Assembly: GCF_014696105.1 (NCBI RefSeq)
Contig: NZ_JACJPO010000056.1
Location: 1-64,000 of the forward strand
Source of the DNA: Microcoleus sp. FACHB-1515
GTDB lineage: Bacteria > Cyanobacteriota > Cyanobacteriia > Elainellales > Elainellaceae
DNA length: 64,000 nt
Reading direction: 5' to 3'
This document shows positions 1 to 7,629 of the stretch, one piece after another. The position numbers and the translations under genes are program-made. Position 1 is the stretch's first letter. Every line of letters starts with the position of its first letter. Below the pieces are notes generated by a model. It made no database searches and had not been told where the DNA came from. It worked only from the letters and a program-made list of their open reading frames with translations.

Positions 1-2
1 AT

Positions 3-86
3 GAACTACTGCCCGCAACATCCGAGACGTTGATCTACGTTGCCATGATTCGTTTGATGGTGAGGCGCTTGGCATAAAAGCTCACA
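3..86 (+). mobile_element. C-terminal end of an IS5/IS4-like transposase (cut by the window edge)
   Basis: The reading frame open from the left edge ends at a TAA at 84-86. It encodes about 27 residues finishing in ETLIYVAMIRLMVRRLA. A tail of the form T-x-I-Y-x-A-M-I-R-x-M-x-R-R-L-A is common at the C-terminus of DDE transposases of the IS5/IS4 superfamily in cyanobacteria. The catalytic residues lie outside the window, so it is not possible to say whether the element is intact. No terminal inverted repeat could be identified downstream. Confidence 0.45.
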
Positions 87-98
87 CTGTTCACCTTT

Positions 99-377
99 TC
101 AAACGTCCTCTAAAAGAGTGCAGTATCGCTCTAATTCATCTTCAGATTCAAAAACACCATCTGCAATTCCTCCCATCGCCTTGTAGTCCTGCTTAAACTC
201 GTTGATTGGACTTGAAAATTGACCAAAGCCAGGTATGAAAGGTGGTGTTGTGAACCAAGAGAACATTCCGCTTGCGCCAGCCCACATCAAATCAATTAGC
301 GATCTCAATTTCTCATCCGCACAAATTTCCTCAAAAAATTCAGTTGGAATTGCTTGTTTTCTGATAGTATGGCTCAT
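99..377 (-). CDS. hypothetical protein, 92 aa
   Basis: A 92-residue acidic reading frame with an ATG start at 377 and a TGA stop. The protein has no signal peptide or membrane segment. An aromatic/proline stretch (WFTTPPFIPGFG) lies in the middle and an acidic C-terminus follows. I do not recognise a family. It begins 13 bases after the transposase end and is more AT-rich than clpC, which fits an accessory or recently acquired gene. It could be a small immunity or regulatory protein, but nothing in the sequence decides that. Confidence 0.45.
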   Translation of the reverse strand: MSHTIRKQAIPTEFFEEICADEKLRSLIDLMWAGASGMFSWFTTPPFIPGFGQFSSPINEFKQDYKAMGGIADGVFESEDELERYCTLLEDV

Positions 378-746
378 TTTCTTTACATAATAGTAGATTT
401 TATAATAGAGGAAATATGGAGCATCCTAATATAATTGTACTGCTATAGCAAATTGAACTTGAGCGATCGCATTTGCGGCTATTGAGAAACGATCGCTTTG
501 TCACTTTCCCTTGGATAGAAATCTATTTTGAAGCGCGATCGCAGCCCGATCGCGCACTTCGGTTATCCGCCCTAGCTGCTGGTGTTGCCTGCTCGATACA
601 GTAGAGCAAGAGAAGTTTACACATCTTCACCAAGCTGTCGAATTCCCCGCTCGCAACGGTTTTGAGCCACGCTCATAGGCTCGTGGTGCTGCCGATCGAA
701 ACGTGCCACAACCGCTTCATTTATATAGAGGAGACTTTTCCCCCTC
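378..746. promoter_or_regulatory. intergenic region upstream of clpC
   Basis: About 370 bases without a convincing gene. The left third is AT-rich (promoter side of the minus-strand 92-aa gene). The rest is GC-richer with several GCGATCGC or CGATCG sites. The ClpC ribosome-binding site GAGGAGA is at 728-734, 12 bases before the ATG. A short imperfect hairpin (CCACG...CGTGG) sits near 667-686. No clear sigma-70 promoter pair could be fixed by eye. Confidence 0.4.
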
Positions 747-3215
747 ATGTTTGAATACTTTACTGACAAAGCGATCGCCGTCGTGATGGCGGCTCAGGAA
801 GAAGCGCGGCGCTTGGGACACAACTTCGTCGGCACTGAGCAAATCTTGCTGGGGATTATTAAAGAGAAAACCAGCGTTGCCTCGAAAGTGCTGGCCGAAC
901 TGGGCATCACGCTCGAAGACGCTCGCGCTGAAGTCGAAAACATTATTGGTCGCGGTTCGGGCTTTGTGCCTGCCGAGCTTCCGTTTACTCCGAAAACGAA
1001 GCGCATCTTTGAGCAGGCATTCCAGCAAGCCCGCCAGTTCGATCAGCGCTACATCGCTCCCGAACATTTGCTGCTCAGCTTGGTGCAAGACGGCGAAGGT
1101 GTTGCCTCGAAAGTGCTGCAAAACCTCGGCGTTGATCTCTCGTTCATTCGTAGCCAAATCATTCGTGCTTTGGGCGAAGAAGTTCCCACTGCTGCGGGTC
1201 GTCAAGAAGCGCGTCGTCCGAATGCTCGCGGCAGCAAGCAGCCGAAAGCGCTGTTGGAGTTTGGCACTGACCTGACGCAGATGGCGGCTGACGGCAAGCT
1301 TGACCCGATGATTGGTCGGCAAAAAGAAGTTGAGCGCGTCGTGCAGATTTTGGGACGCCGCACGAAGAACAATCCCGTTCTCGTGGGTGAGCCGGGGGTG
1401 GGCAAGACGGCGATCGCAGAAGGACTCGCTCAGCGCATCATCGATCAGGCCGTTCCTGACATTCTGCAAGACAAGCGCGTGATCAGCCTCGACATGGGGG
1501 CGCTGATGGCCGGAACTCGCTTCCGGGGCGACTTTGAAGAGCGCGTCAAGCAAATCATGGAAGAGGTGCGCGAGTCAGAAGGCAGCATCATTTTGATGAT
1601 CGACGAAATCCATACGCTTGTCGGTGCGGGTGCGGTCGAAGGCGGATTGGATGCGGCCAACCTGCTTAAGCCTGCCCTCGCTCGTGGTGATTTCCAGTGC
1701 GTCGGCGCAACCACCTTGGACGAATACCGCAAGCACATCGAGCGCGATGCGGCTCTGGAGCGTCGTTTCCAGCCTGTGATGGTCGGTGAGCCTTCTGTGG
1801 AAGACACGATCGCCATTCTCTTTGGACTGCGCGATCGCTACGAGCAACATCACCGTCTGACGATTTCCGATGAAGCCCTCAAAGCCGCAGCGGAACTGTC
1901 TGACCGCTACATTCCCGATCGATTCCTGCCCGACAAGGCGATCGACCTGATTGACGAAGCCGGATCGCGTGTGCGCTTCCGCTCGACTCAGCAATCCGCC
2001 TCGAAGGAACTCAAGCAGGAGCTTCGCAAGGTGACGGCTGAGAAGACGGCTGCCGTTCAAGCGCAGGACTTTGATAAGGCGGGCAAGCTGCGCGATCGCG
2101 AAATGGAACTCGAAGCTAAGCTGCAAGACAATCAGACCGCTCCGGTTTCGACCACTGCGATTGTCACGGCGGAAGATATCGCGCAGGTCGTCTCGGCTTG
2201 GTCGGGCGTTCCCGTCAATCAGCTTACCGAGTCGGAATCCGTCATGCTGCTGCACCTGGAAGATACGCTGCACGAACGCCTGATTGGTCAAGAGGAAGCG
2301 GTTGTTGCGGTTGCCCGTGCGATTCGTCGCGCTCGTGTCGGTTTGGGCAATCCGAATCGTCCGATCGCCAGCTTCATCTTCTCTGGCCCCACTGGAGTCG
2401 GTAAGACCGAACTGACGAAAGCTTTAGCCGCTGCCGTCTTCGGCTCGGAAGAAGCGATGATTCGGCTGGATATGTCCGAGTACATGGAGCGTCACACCGT
2501 CTCGAAGCTGATCGGTTCGCCTCCTGGCTATGTTGGCTATGACGAAGGCGGTCAATTGACCGAAGCCGTTCGCCGCAAGCCCTACACGGTCGTGCTGTTT
2601 GACGAAATCGAAAAGGCGCACCCGGATGTCTTCAATATGCTGCTGCAACTGCTCGAAGACGGTCGCCTCACCGATGCCAAAGGCCGCACGGTCAGCTTCA
2701 AGAATACTCTTCTGATCATGACCTCGAATATCGGCTCGAAGGTGATCGAAAAGGGCGGCGGCGGACTGGGCTTTGAGTTCGCGACGACGGATGCGGCGAC
2801 GGCTCGCTACGATCGCGTCAAGTCCCTGGTCAACGAAGAACTCAAGCAAATCTTCCGCCCTGAGTTCCTCAACCGCCTCGACGACATCATCGTCTTCCGT
2901 CAGCTTGATCGATCCGAGATCAACCGCATCGCGGATCTCTTAATTCAAGAAGTGGGCGATCGACTTGCGGAGCAAAACATCCGCCTCGAAGTCACCCAGC
3001 CCGTCAAAGACCGCCTCGTGGCTGAAGGCTACAACCCCAGCTACGGCGCACGTCCGCTCCGTCGCGCCATCACCCGCACGATCGAGGATGCTCTGGCCGA
3101 AGCGATGCTATCAGGCCGCATCCAGTCCGGCGATACTGCCGTGATGGACATCGACGATGACGGTCAGGTGCAAGTACGTCCCGTTCACCCGAATGTGCCG
3201 CAGTTGGTTGGGTAG
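747..3215 (+). CDS. clpC: ATP-dependent Clp protease ATP-binding subunit ClpC
   Basis: Class I HSP100 AAA+ unfoldase, 822 residues, the usual length for cyanobacterial ClpC. It unfolds substrates and feeds them to the ClpP/ClpR peptidase. Order of domains: two N-terminal Clp_N repeats (about 1-145), a first AAA+ module with Walker A GEPGVGKT (about 214-221) and Walker B LMIDEIH, a central UVR-type helical insert ([17 protein letters not shown], about 445), a second AAA+ module with Walker A GPTGVGKT (about 547-554), and a D2-small domain. A GGGLGF loop near residue 674 corresponds to the ClpP-binding tripeptide of ClpC. The ATG is preceded by GAGGAGA and a strong terminator follows. In cyanobacteria ClpC is essential and also acts at the thylakoid/envelope in protein turnover. 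A broken second copy of part of this gene lies at 6175-6276. Confidence 0.98.
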   Translation: MFEYFTDKAIAVVMAAQEEARRLGHNFVGTEQILLGIIKEKTSVASKVLAELGITLEDARAEVENIIGRGSGFVPAELPFTPKTKRIFEQAFQQARQFDQRYIAPEHLLLSLVQDGEGVASKVLQNLGVDLSFIRSQIIRALGEEVPTAAGRQEARRPNARGSKQPKALLEFGTDLTQMAADGKLDPMIGRQKEVERVVQILGRRTKNNPVLVGEPGVGKTAIAEGLAQRIIDQAVPDILQDKRVISLDMGALMAGTRFRGDFEERVKQIMEEVRESEGSIILMIDEIHTLVGAGAVEGGLDAANLLKPALARGDFQCVGATTLDEYRKHIERDAALERRFQPVMVGEPSVEDTIAILFGLRDRYEQHHRLTISDEALKAAAELSDRYIPDRFLPDKAIDLIDEAGSRVRFRSTQQSASKELKQELRKVTAEKTAAVQAQDFDKAGKLRDREMELEAKLQDNQTAPVSTTAIVTAEDIAQVVSAWSGVPVNQLTESESVMLLHLEDTLHERLIGQEEAVVAVARAIRRARVGLGNPNRPIASFIFSGPTGVGKTELTKALAAAVFGSEEAMIRLDMSEYMERHTVSKLIGSPPGYVGYDEGGQLTEAVRRKPYTVVLFDEIEKAHPDVFNMLLQLLEDGRLTDAKGRTVSFKNTLLIMTSNIGSKVIEKGGGGLGFEFATTDAATARYDRVKSLVNEELKQIFRPEFLNRLDDIIVFRQLDRSEINRIADLLIQEVGDRLAEQNIRLEVTQPVKDRLVAEGYNPSYGARPLRRAITRTIEDALAEAMLSGRIQSGDTAVMDIDDDGQVQVRPVHPNVPQLVG

Positions 3216-3236
3216 AGGGTAATTGATTTGATATGG

Positions 3237-3266
3237 AAAGCCACTCGATCGGGGGTGGCTTTTTTG
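3237..3266 (+). terminator. Rho-independent terminator of clpC
   Basis: Hairpin with arms AAAGCCAC (3237-3244) and GTGGCTTT (3255-3262), extended inward by two weaker pairs, followed by a T-run. It starts 21 bases after the clpC stop. A copy of its right half, lacking the left arm, occurs in the clpC relic near 6267. Confidence 0.85.
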
Positions 3267-3360
3267 TTGGGCGATCGCTGATCGGATGCCATAATATTAA
3301 AGATAGATTGTTTAACCTGCTTCAAGGCTAAGAAGGCATCCTCAAAGCTAAACCTCGAGT

Positions 3361-4116
3361 ATGGCTAGAAATACACAGAACTCCATTCAACTACTTGTAG
3401 ATAATGCTGACAATTCTATTGCTAGCTTTATTGAAGAAATAGATAGAGTTAAGTCTGTTTTGGAGAAAAACTATGAGTCAGAAACCAGCGAAATCCCAAG
3501 AGAAAAACTTTTTGAGGATATAGAGAGATTGATCGTTGTATCAGAACATATAAAAGCCGCCGAAAATCTCTTAGATAAAATTGATATTCTTCAGTCAGAA
3601 TATGAGCCATTAGCGGAAGAGATGAGAGCCAGATATGCAGATTTTTTGACGGCTGAAGATGTAGAGAAGATTGAAGAATTAGAAGCTTGTGCAAAGGCAC
3701 CTCAGGAAATGCTTTTAGCGCAAGGAGTAATGATTCATGCGTTTCTAAATGTTGAAGATGCAGTCGAACAAGCTAACTTGTTATATACTGGTCTAGTTAA
3801 AATCTCTGAGGCTTTAGAGAAATACATCAAGTATTTCACTCCTCAAGCAAGAGAGAATGCAAGAAAAATCGCTAGTAGCTTTCTTGCGGACTCAACTTAC
3901 AATCCAGACAATCATCCAGATCAAACAGAGATAAAAAGTTGCATGATTGCGTTGAGAAATACAGCAAGAGCGGTGTTATGGCAGATTGATCAGTATCAGC
4001 AAGAAGAGAAGTATACCGTTGGAGCAATTTTAGACTGGATGCAAACTTCTTCAGGCTGGTTAGGGAATGATTTTGATGATTGCCTCGATTACGTCAACCA
4101 AGTAAGAAAAGAATAG
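3361..4116 (+). CDS. hypothetical helical protein, partner of a PIN nuclease
   Basis: A 251-residue acidic, almost wholly alpha-helical protein with no glycine-rich loops, signal peptide or membrane segment. Heptad-like stretches lie around residues 15-110 (IASFIEEIDRVKSVLEKNYE and onward), suggesting a long coiled coil or helical bundle. I do not recognise a family. It starts at an ATG with no obvious Shine-Dalgarno sequence and ends 19 bases before a PIN-domain gene, so the two are probably cotranscribed. This position is where an antitoxin would be expected, although 251 residues is long for one. Base composition is clearly more AT-rich than clpC, as is that of the next gene, which suggests the pair arrived together by transfer. 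Confidence 0.6.
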   Translation: MARNTQNSIQLLVDNADNSIASFIEEIDRVKSVLEKNYESETSEIPREKLFEDIERLIVVSEHIKAAENLLDKIDILQSEYEPLAEEMRARYADFLTAEDVEKIEELEACAKAPQEMLLAQGVMIHAFLNVEDAVEQANLLYTGLVKISEALEKYIKYFTPQARENARKIASSFLADSTYNPDNHPDQTEIKSCMIALRNTARAVLWQIDQYQQEEKYTVGAILDWMQTSSGWLGNDFDDCLDYVNQVRKE

Positions 4117-4135
4117 TATTTAGGGGCAAGTTGCG

Positions 4136-4591
4136 TTGTATCTACTTGACACAAATCACTGTAGCGACATCCTTTCCAGAAAAAATGCAAATGTAGCTAA
4201 TAAACTTAGCCAACTTCCAAGAGAGTCTTCCATTTCCATAAACACAATAATTTATGGAGAACTCACATTGATGGTTGAGAAATCCGAGCGAAGACCTGAG
4301 AACCTTGTCCTGCTGAATGATTTTCTAAGACTTGTAAGAATTTACACGGTAGATGAAGGAACAGCAATGATTTATGGAAATCTTTATGCTCAAATATTTA
4401 AACAGTTTGCACCAAAAGATAAGGCTAAGAGGAGAAAATTTAGCCTTAAGGAAATTGGAATTCACAATCGCGATTTATGGATTGCAAGCAGCGCAATTCA
4501 ACACGATTTGATTATTGTTTCATCTGATAGTGACTTTGCTCGAATGCAAGAAGTCAAACAGCTAAAGATAGAAACCTGGAGAAATGCATAG
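4136..4591 (+). CDS. VapC-like PIN-domain ribonuclease (toxin)
   Basis: PIN-fold protein of 151 residues. The acidic metal-binding residues expected for VapC-type RNases are visible: Asp in the N-terminal MYLLDTN, a Glu in IIYGELTLM, Asp in NRDLWIASSA and Asp pairs in SSDSDF near the C-terminus. Such proteins cut tRNA, rRNA or mRNA when not held by an antitoxin. The start is a TTG with AGGGGC 8 bases upstream; no ATG fits the conserved N-terminus. The gene follows a 251-aa helical protein by 19 bases instead of the usual small DNA-binding antitoxin. AT-rich like its neighbour. Confidence 0.85.
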   Translation: MYLLDTNHCSDILSRKNANVANKLSQLPRESSISINTIIYGELTLMVEKSERRPENLVLLNDFLRLVRIYTVDEGTAMIYGNLYAQIFKQFAPKDKAKRRKFSLKEIGIHNRDLWIASSAIQHDLIIVSSDSDFARMQEVKQLKIETWRNA

Positions 4592-4630
4592 CTAACAGTC
4601 AATTAAATTTCCATTGCTTGATCACCCCAA

Positions 4631-4718
4631 TTCTAATCATTAGATTGTGGGGCGATCGCTCCCTGATTTCTGTGGTTCGATCGCGTCACTGTGAATGTTT
4701 TAGGGTGGAAGCGATCGC
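4631..4718. repeat. 88-bp repeat, copy A
   Basis: This segment matches 7079-7166 over 88 positions with about a dozen mismatches and no gaps by eye. Both copies begin TTCTAATCATT and end in GGGTGGAAGCGAT. Copy A lies between a plus-strand gene end (4591) and a minus-strand gene end (4700), and slightly overlaps the 3' end of the latter. Copy B has the same position between convergent genes. Confidence 0.85.
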
Positions 4719-5011
4719 CCTTCATCATCGCAACGAAGAACGATCGCCAGTCGCAAGAATTGCTCGATCGAAACGTAGCGCGTGAGGCTTCGCATCAACT
4801 TACCAGGAATGGGTGCAGGCAGCAGCAATGACCATTCTTGAACTTCAGCAAAGCCGTGAATGTGCAGGCTATGCACAACATTTGTGATGCCTTTGTCGGA
4901 GCCGATCACCAAAATTTGTACCGCTTCTCGATCAGGATTGGAGAGTGTTGCAATCAGTCGATCGATTTCCGGCGAAGAAAGTTTGGGTGTGGAGAGAAAA
5001 TTCCTAGACAT
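4700..5011 (-). CDS. hypothetical protein, 103 aa
   Basis: A 103-residue protein with ATG at 5011, no signal peptide and no clear membrane segment. It has an alternating hydrophobic pattern (VQILVIGSDKGITNVVHSL) that could form a small alpha/beta domain. I do not recognise the family, though the composition and codon use look like a real cyanobacterial gene. It is divergent from the XRE regulator at 5106, and the intervening 94 bases contain a perfect 15-bp inverted repeat, so the two may share an operator. The last residues are encoded inside the 88-bp repeat copy A. Confidence 0.55.
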   Translation of the reverse strand: MSRNFLSTPKLSSPEIDRLIATLSNPDREAVQILVIGSDKGITNVVHSLHIHGFAEVQEWSLLLPAPIPGKLMRSLTRYVSIEQFLRLAIVLRCDDEGRSLPP

Positions 5012-5019
5012 GGTTTGTT

Positions 5020-5065
5020 ACCGATTGGACTACGGCCAAGTCTAGCACAACGTAGTCCAATCGGT
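5020..5065. promoter_or_regulatory. perfect 15-bp inverted repeat between divergent genes (candidate operator)
   Basis: Left arm ACCGATTGGACTACG at 5020-5034 and its exact reverse complement at 5051-5065, separated by 16 bases. It lies 9 bases upstream of the minus-strand 103-aa gene and 41 bases upstream of the plus-strand XRE gene. No T-run follows in either direction and both genes point away, so it is not a terminator. The spacing puts arm centres about 31 bases apart, nearly three helical turns, as expected for dimers binding on one face. Confidence 0.7.
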
Positions 5066-5105
5066 GTCATTTACTCGGTCATGACCCTTTGACAGAATCA
5101 AGGGC

Positions 5106-5336
5106 ATGGGGAAAGCAGGCAAAGCACTAAGGCAAGTACTGGAAACATACGATATCAGTCAGAATCGAGTCGCAACAGAAATGGGAATTGGCCGATCGAA
5201 TTTGCACCGATGGGTGAATGAGATTCGCGATCCGGGTGCAGAGATGGTCATTCAGCTTAGGGATGCGCTTAAGCAAATTAACCCTGAAGCTGCAAGAGAA
5301 TTTGTGAGATTGTATTTGGGGGATGAGGAGGCGTGA
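5106..5336 (+). CDS. XRE-family helix-turn-helix protein
   Basis: A 76-residue protein made almost entirely of an HTH_3/XRE fold: helix 2 and the recognition helix correspond to SQNRVATEMGIGRSNLHRWV (about 18-37), followed by the typical DPGAEMVIQLRDALKQIN segment. It probably binds DNA as a dimer. The start is ATG 5106 (MGKAGKAL) with a weak ribosome-binding site. The 15-bp palindrome just upstream is the natural candidate for its operator, giving autoregulation and control of the divergent 103-aa gene. It could also be an antitoxin without a toxin, since no toxin lies directly downstream. Confidence 0.85.
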   Translation: MGKAGKALRQVLETYDISQNRVATEMGIGRSNLHRWVNEIRDPGAEMVIQLRDALKQINPEAAREFVRLYLGDEEA

Positions 5337-5458
5337 GGGATCGTACCGTTCTGCAAGCTTTGCGATCGCGATGCTCTCAATTTAGGGCGATCGCTCTTCT
5401 TACGAAGGCATCTACATCCGCAAATTACAATGAGAGAAGAGCTTGAGGGAGAGAGCTG

Positions 5459-5698
5459 ATGACGCTGCAAGAATTGCAGAACCAAGTGTTGCAGTTATCG
5501 ATTCGCGATCGCTGGCGTTTAGTTCAGTCGGTGCTGGCTTCCATTCAACAAGAAACGCTGTCGTCAATGTCTCCATCGAGCGCAAAATCGATCGCTGATC
5601 TTGACCCTTGGACTCAAAGCCTGATGGGTGTCATTCAGTTAGGTACAGAAGACTCCGCTGAATCTTACGTCGATTATTTAGAGGAGAAATATCGTTGA
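5459..5698 (+). CDS. antitoxin-like protein of a PIN toxin module
   Basis: A 79-residue protein. Its N-terminal half (LQNQVLQLSIRDRWRLVQSV) is helical and resembles the short helical antitoxins (DUF2281/addiction-module type) often found before PIN toxins in cyanobacteria. The C-terminus ends in an acidic/basic tail (YVDYLEEKYR), which would wrap onto the toxin. The stop codon overlaps the TTG start of the next gene, and GAGGAGAAAT just before it serves as that gene's ribosome-binding site, so the two are translationally coupled. Family assignment is by resemblance and position. Confidence 0.7.
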   Translation: MTLQELQNQVLQLSIRDRWRLVQSVLASIQQETLSSMSPSSAKSIADLDPWTQSLMGVIQLGTEDSAESYVDYLEEKYR

Positions 5699-6114
5699 GG
5701 CGCGTGTTGTTTGACAGCGATGTGCTGCTAGATGTTCTCGCTCAACGTCAGCCCTTTGTTACTGCATCCGCTCAAGCTTTGAACACCGTAGCGCAACAGC
5801 AAGTGCAAGGATATGTTTCCGGCCATGCTGTAACAAATCTCTTTTATATCTTGCGCCGTCAGCTTGGCAGTGAAGCAGCGCGGCAACTCATATCAACATT
5901 ATTGCAGCGAATTCAAGTGGCTAGCGTTACAGATGAAGTGATTCGATCGGCGTTGCAGAGTTTTGTCACAGATTTTGAAGATGCGGTGACAAGCGAAGCT
6001 GCATTTGCAGCAGGCTTGGAAGTCATCGTCACTCGCAATACATCTGATTTTGCCGCCTCTTCAGTCCCCGCAATGCGACCAGAAGAGTTCATGGCAACAC
6101 TCTCTGAATCGTAG
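5695..6114 (+). CDS. PIN-domain toxin (VapC-like)
   Basis: PIN-fold RNase of 139 residues. Visible acidic positions: Asp pair in VLFDSDVLLDVL at the N-terminus, a DFEDAVTSEAA motif in the middle (metal-binding Asp and Glu) and RNTSDFAAS near the C-terminus. This is the COG-type PIN family that cuts RNA. It starts at TTG 5695, overlapping the TGA of the preceding antitoxin by three bases; a GTG at 5704 is an alternative. SD GAGGAG lies just upstream. The pair forms a complete type II toxin-antitoxin module. Confidence 0.88.
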   Translation: MRRVLFDSDVLLDVLAQRQPFVTASAQALNTVAQQQVQGYVSGHAVTNLFYILRRQLGSEAARQLISTLLQRIQVASVTDEVIRSALQSFVTDFEDAVTSEAAFAAGLEVIVTRNTSDFAASSVPAMRPEEFMATLSES

Positions 6115-6174
6115 GTTTATTTGGTCAAGAGCTTATGGTGGCGATCGCTATGAAGCAAGTGATAGTCGTAGAGA

Positions 6175-6276
6175 ATGCAATCCCTGGTCAACGAAGAACT
6201 CAAGCAAATCTTCCGCCCTGAGTTCCTCAACCGTCTCGACGATATCATTGTCTTCCGTCAGCTCGATCGGGGGTGA
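6175..6276 (+). pseudogene. relic of a second clpC copy with internal deletion
   Basis: The 89 bases from 6181 to 6269 match clpC 2823-2911 (ClpC residues 693-722) with four differences, all at silent third positions. At the shared CGATCG the match jumps to the sequence just after the clpC gene (GGGGGTGGCTTTTTT there, GGGGGTGACTTTTTT here at 6269-6284). The copy has therefore lost the last 100 codons of clpC and the left arm of its terminator by joining at a CGATCG/TGATCG microhomology. A short frame (ATG 6175 to TGA 6276, 33 aa) remains open by chance. No other clpC homology was found upstream of 6175. Confidence 0.9.
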
Positions 6277-6400
6277 CTTTTTTACATGTGTAAATACGGG
6301 GATCAATTTGTGAATTTTTGGCGATATAGAGAGATTGCGGTGGTTTCTCTACGGAAATTTGAAATAGAAAAGATGAAGTAATTTTCGGACTCTTAATTTC

Positions 6401-7042
6401 ATGGTTTCAGCTAGCGAAGACAACGGCAGCAACATTGTACAGACCACTCTTGAATGGATCGCTGATGCTGGTATCAACGGCTTGGGAGTCCTGCCTTCTG
6501 CGGAGCAGGTAGCAGAAGATCATCTGAGCAAGGCAGCTAGTGTTGAGGACGCAATTGATTCAGTCATTGCGTGGAGAACTACATATGCTGCTGGAACAGG
6601 CTTTGTTACTGGGCTGGGTGGTATTGCCGCAATGCCAGTCACGATTCCGGCAGGCTTAGCTGCATCCTATGCGCTTGGGGCAAACACAGCCGCCGCAGTA
6701 GCCTATCTTCGCGGCTATGACATTCATTCTGAACAAGTGAGAACGATGGTTTTGCTCTGTTTGATTGGCGAAGCAACCGAGGAAGTTCTAAAAACCGCAG
6801 GCGTTGCGATCGGAACCAAGGTATGTCAAAACGTGATCAAGCAAATACCTGGCAAGGTCTTGATCGAAATCAATAAAAAGATTGGTTTCCGCTTGATTAC
6901 GAAGGCTGGTGAAAAAGGCGTGATCAATCTCATGAAAATGGTACCGCTAGTAGGAGGTGTTGTCGGCGGCGCGTTTGATGGCATGTTTGTAAATGGCTGT
7001 GGGCAAACTGCAAAAGCAGTATTTTCGGAAACGCCAAACTAG
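6401..7042 (+). CDS. EcsC-family protein
   Basis: A 213-residue protein resembling the EcsC family (PF12787). Family features are the N-terminal LPSAEQVAEDHL segment, a glycine-rich hydrophobic central region (GTGFVTGLGGIAAMPVTIPA, about 67-86) that is probably membrane-associated, and AAAVAYLRGYDIHSEQVRT (about 97-115). EcsC proteins are named after a Bacillus gene next to an ABC transporter; their function is unclear. A second glycine-rich stretch (LVGGVVGGAFDGMF) is near the C-terminus. No ABC transporter is adjacent here. The 5' flank carries the clpC relic. Confidence 0.75.
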   Translation: MVSASEDNGSNIVQTTLEWIADAGINGLGVLPSAEQVAEDHLSKAASVEDAIDSVIAWRTTYAAGTGFVTGLGGIAAMPVTIPAGLAASYALGANTAAAVAYLRGYDIHSEQVRTMVLLCLIGEATEEVLKTAGVAIGTKVCQNVIKQIPGKVLIEINKKIGFRLITKAGEKGVINLMKMVPLVGGVVGGAFDGMFVNGCGQTAKAVFSETPN

Positions 7043-7078
7043 TAAACTTAACTGCATAAAAGAGCGATCGCCCCTCGC

Positions 7079-7166
7079 TTCTAATCATTGGATTGTGGGG
7101 CGATTGCTCCATGATTTCTGTTGTTCGATCGCGTTGCTGTGAGCATTTTGGGGTGGAAGCGATACC
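7079..7166. repeat. 88-bp repeat, copy B
   Basis: Second copy of the repeat at 4631-4718. It too lies between the 3' ends of convergent genes (EcsC ending 7042, coiled-coil gene ending 7194). Its right end runs into a small palindromic repeat (7159-7189). Confidence 0.85.
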
Positions 7167-7189
7167 CTACGGGGAGCGCTTCGCGATCG
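7159..7189. repeat. short palindromic dispersed repeat
   Basis: GCGATACCCTACGGGGAGCG followed by CTTCGCGATCG. Twenty-two of the first 24 bases equal the unit found twice in tandem inside the histidine kinase gene at 49103-49150. The AGCGCT core and flanking GCGAT.../...CGC make it a partial palindrome, typical of the small dispersed repeats of cyanobacterial intergenic DNA. Confidence 0.7.
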
Positions 7190-7193
7190 TGGT

Positions 7194-7526
7194 TTAGTTG
7201 TTTTCTGGAGGTGGGAAGAGGCGATCGAGAATGCGGCGATTTTCTAATTGCAATTCGCGAATTTCTGCTTGTTGAACTGCAAAACGGACATCGCTATCAA
7301 TCTTCATTTGTCTCAGATCTGACAGTATAATCTCGAAGCGCTGATCGCTTTCCTGCTGCCGTTGGCGAACAGTCTGCAACTCAGCAGCGATCGTTTCAAA
7401 ATTAGTTTGATGAATCTGGATAGCCTGTAATAACGCTTCGGCTGTGATTCGTAAATCAGACGTACTGCGCTCCAAATTACTCACTCGATTTTCGATCGGT
7501 TCCGGTGATTGGGGTGTTTGCGTCAT
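7194..7526 (-). CDS. small coiled-coil protein, 110 aa
   Basis: A hydrophilic 110-residue protein, nearly all heptad-repeat helix from residue 12 to 103 (NRVSNLERSTSDLRITAEAL and similar), ending in FPPPENN. No signal peptide. It resembles the small coiled-coil proteins that occur in multigene families in filamentous cyanobacteria; the molecular role is unknown. The start is ATG 7526. A diverged and broken tandem copy lies at 7630-7911 on the same strand. Confidence 0.75.
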   Translation of the reverse strand: MTQTPQSPEPIENRVSNLERSTSDLRITAEALLQAIQIHQTNFETIAAELQTVRQRQQESDQRFEIILSDLRQMKIDSDVRFAVQQAEIRELQLENRRILDRLFPPPENN

Positions 7527-7629
7527 ACACTGCCATCCTCGAACTCTACTTCATTTTAGGCGATCGCCCCTCAATCATTGAATCTGAAAAGCGATCGAGG
7601 TTGGGGGTGTGGGAGTGCGATCGATTGGA

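Noticed and set aside
717-1553. A 278-codon minus-strand frame opposite clpC
   Set aside because: It lies entirely on the antisense strand of clpC, has no ribosome-binding site and its sequence is antisense-like, typical of GC-rich gene shadows.
4670-4690. tRNA-like GGTTCGATCG segment
   Set aside because: It resembles a T-arm only because of the CGATCG core; no cloverleaf could be formed around it.
4838-5092. A plus-strand frame of 84 codons over the 103-aa gene and the palindrome
   Set aside because: It overlaps the better-supported minus-strand gene and crosses the inverted repeat with no family-like sequence.
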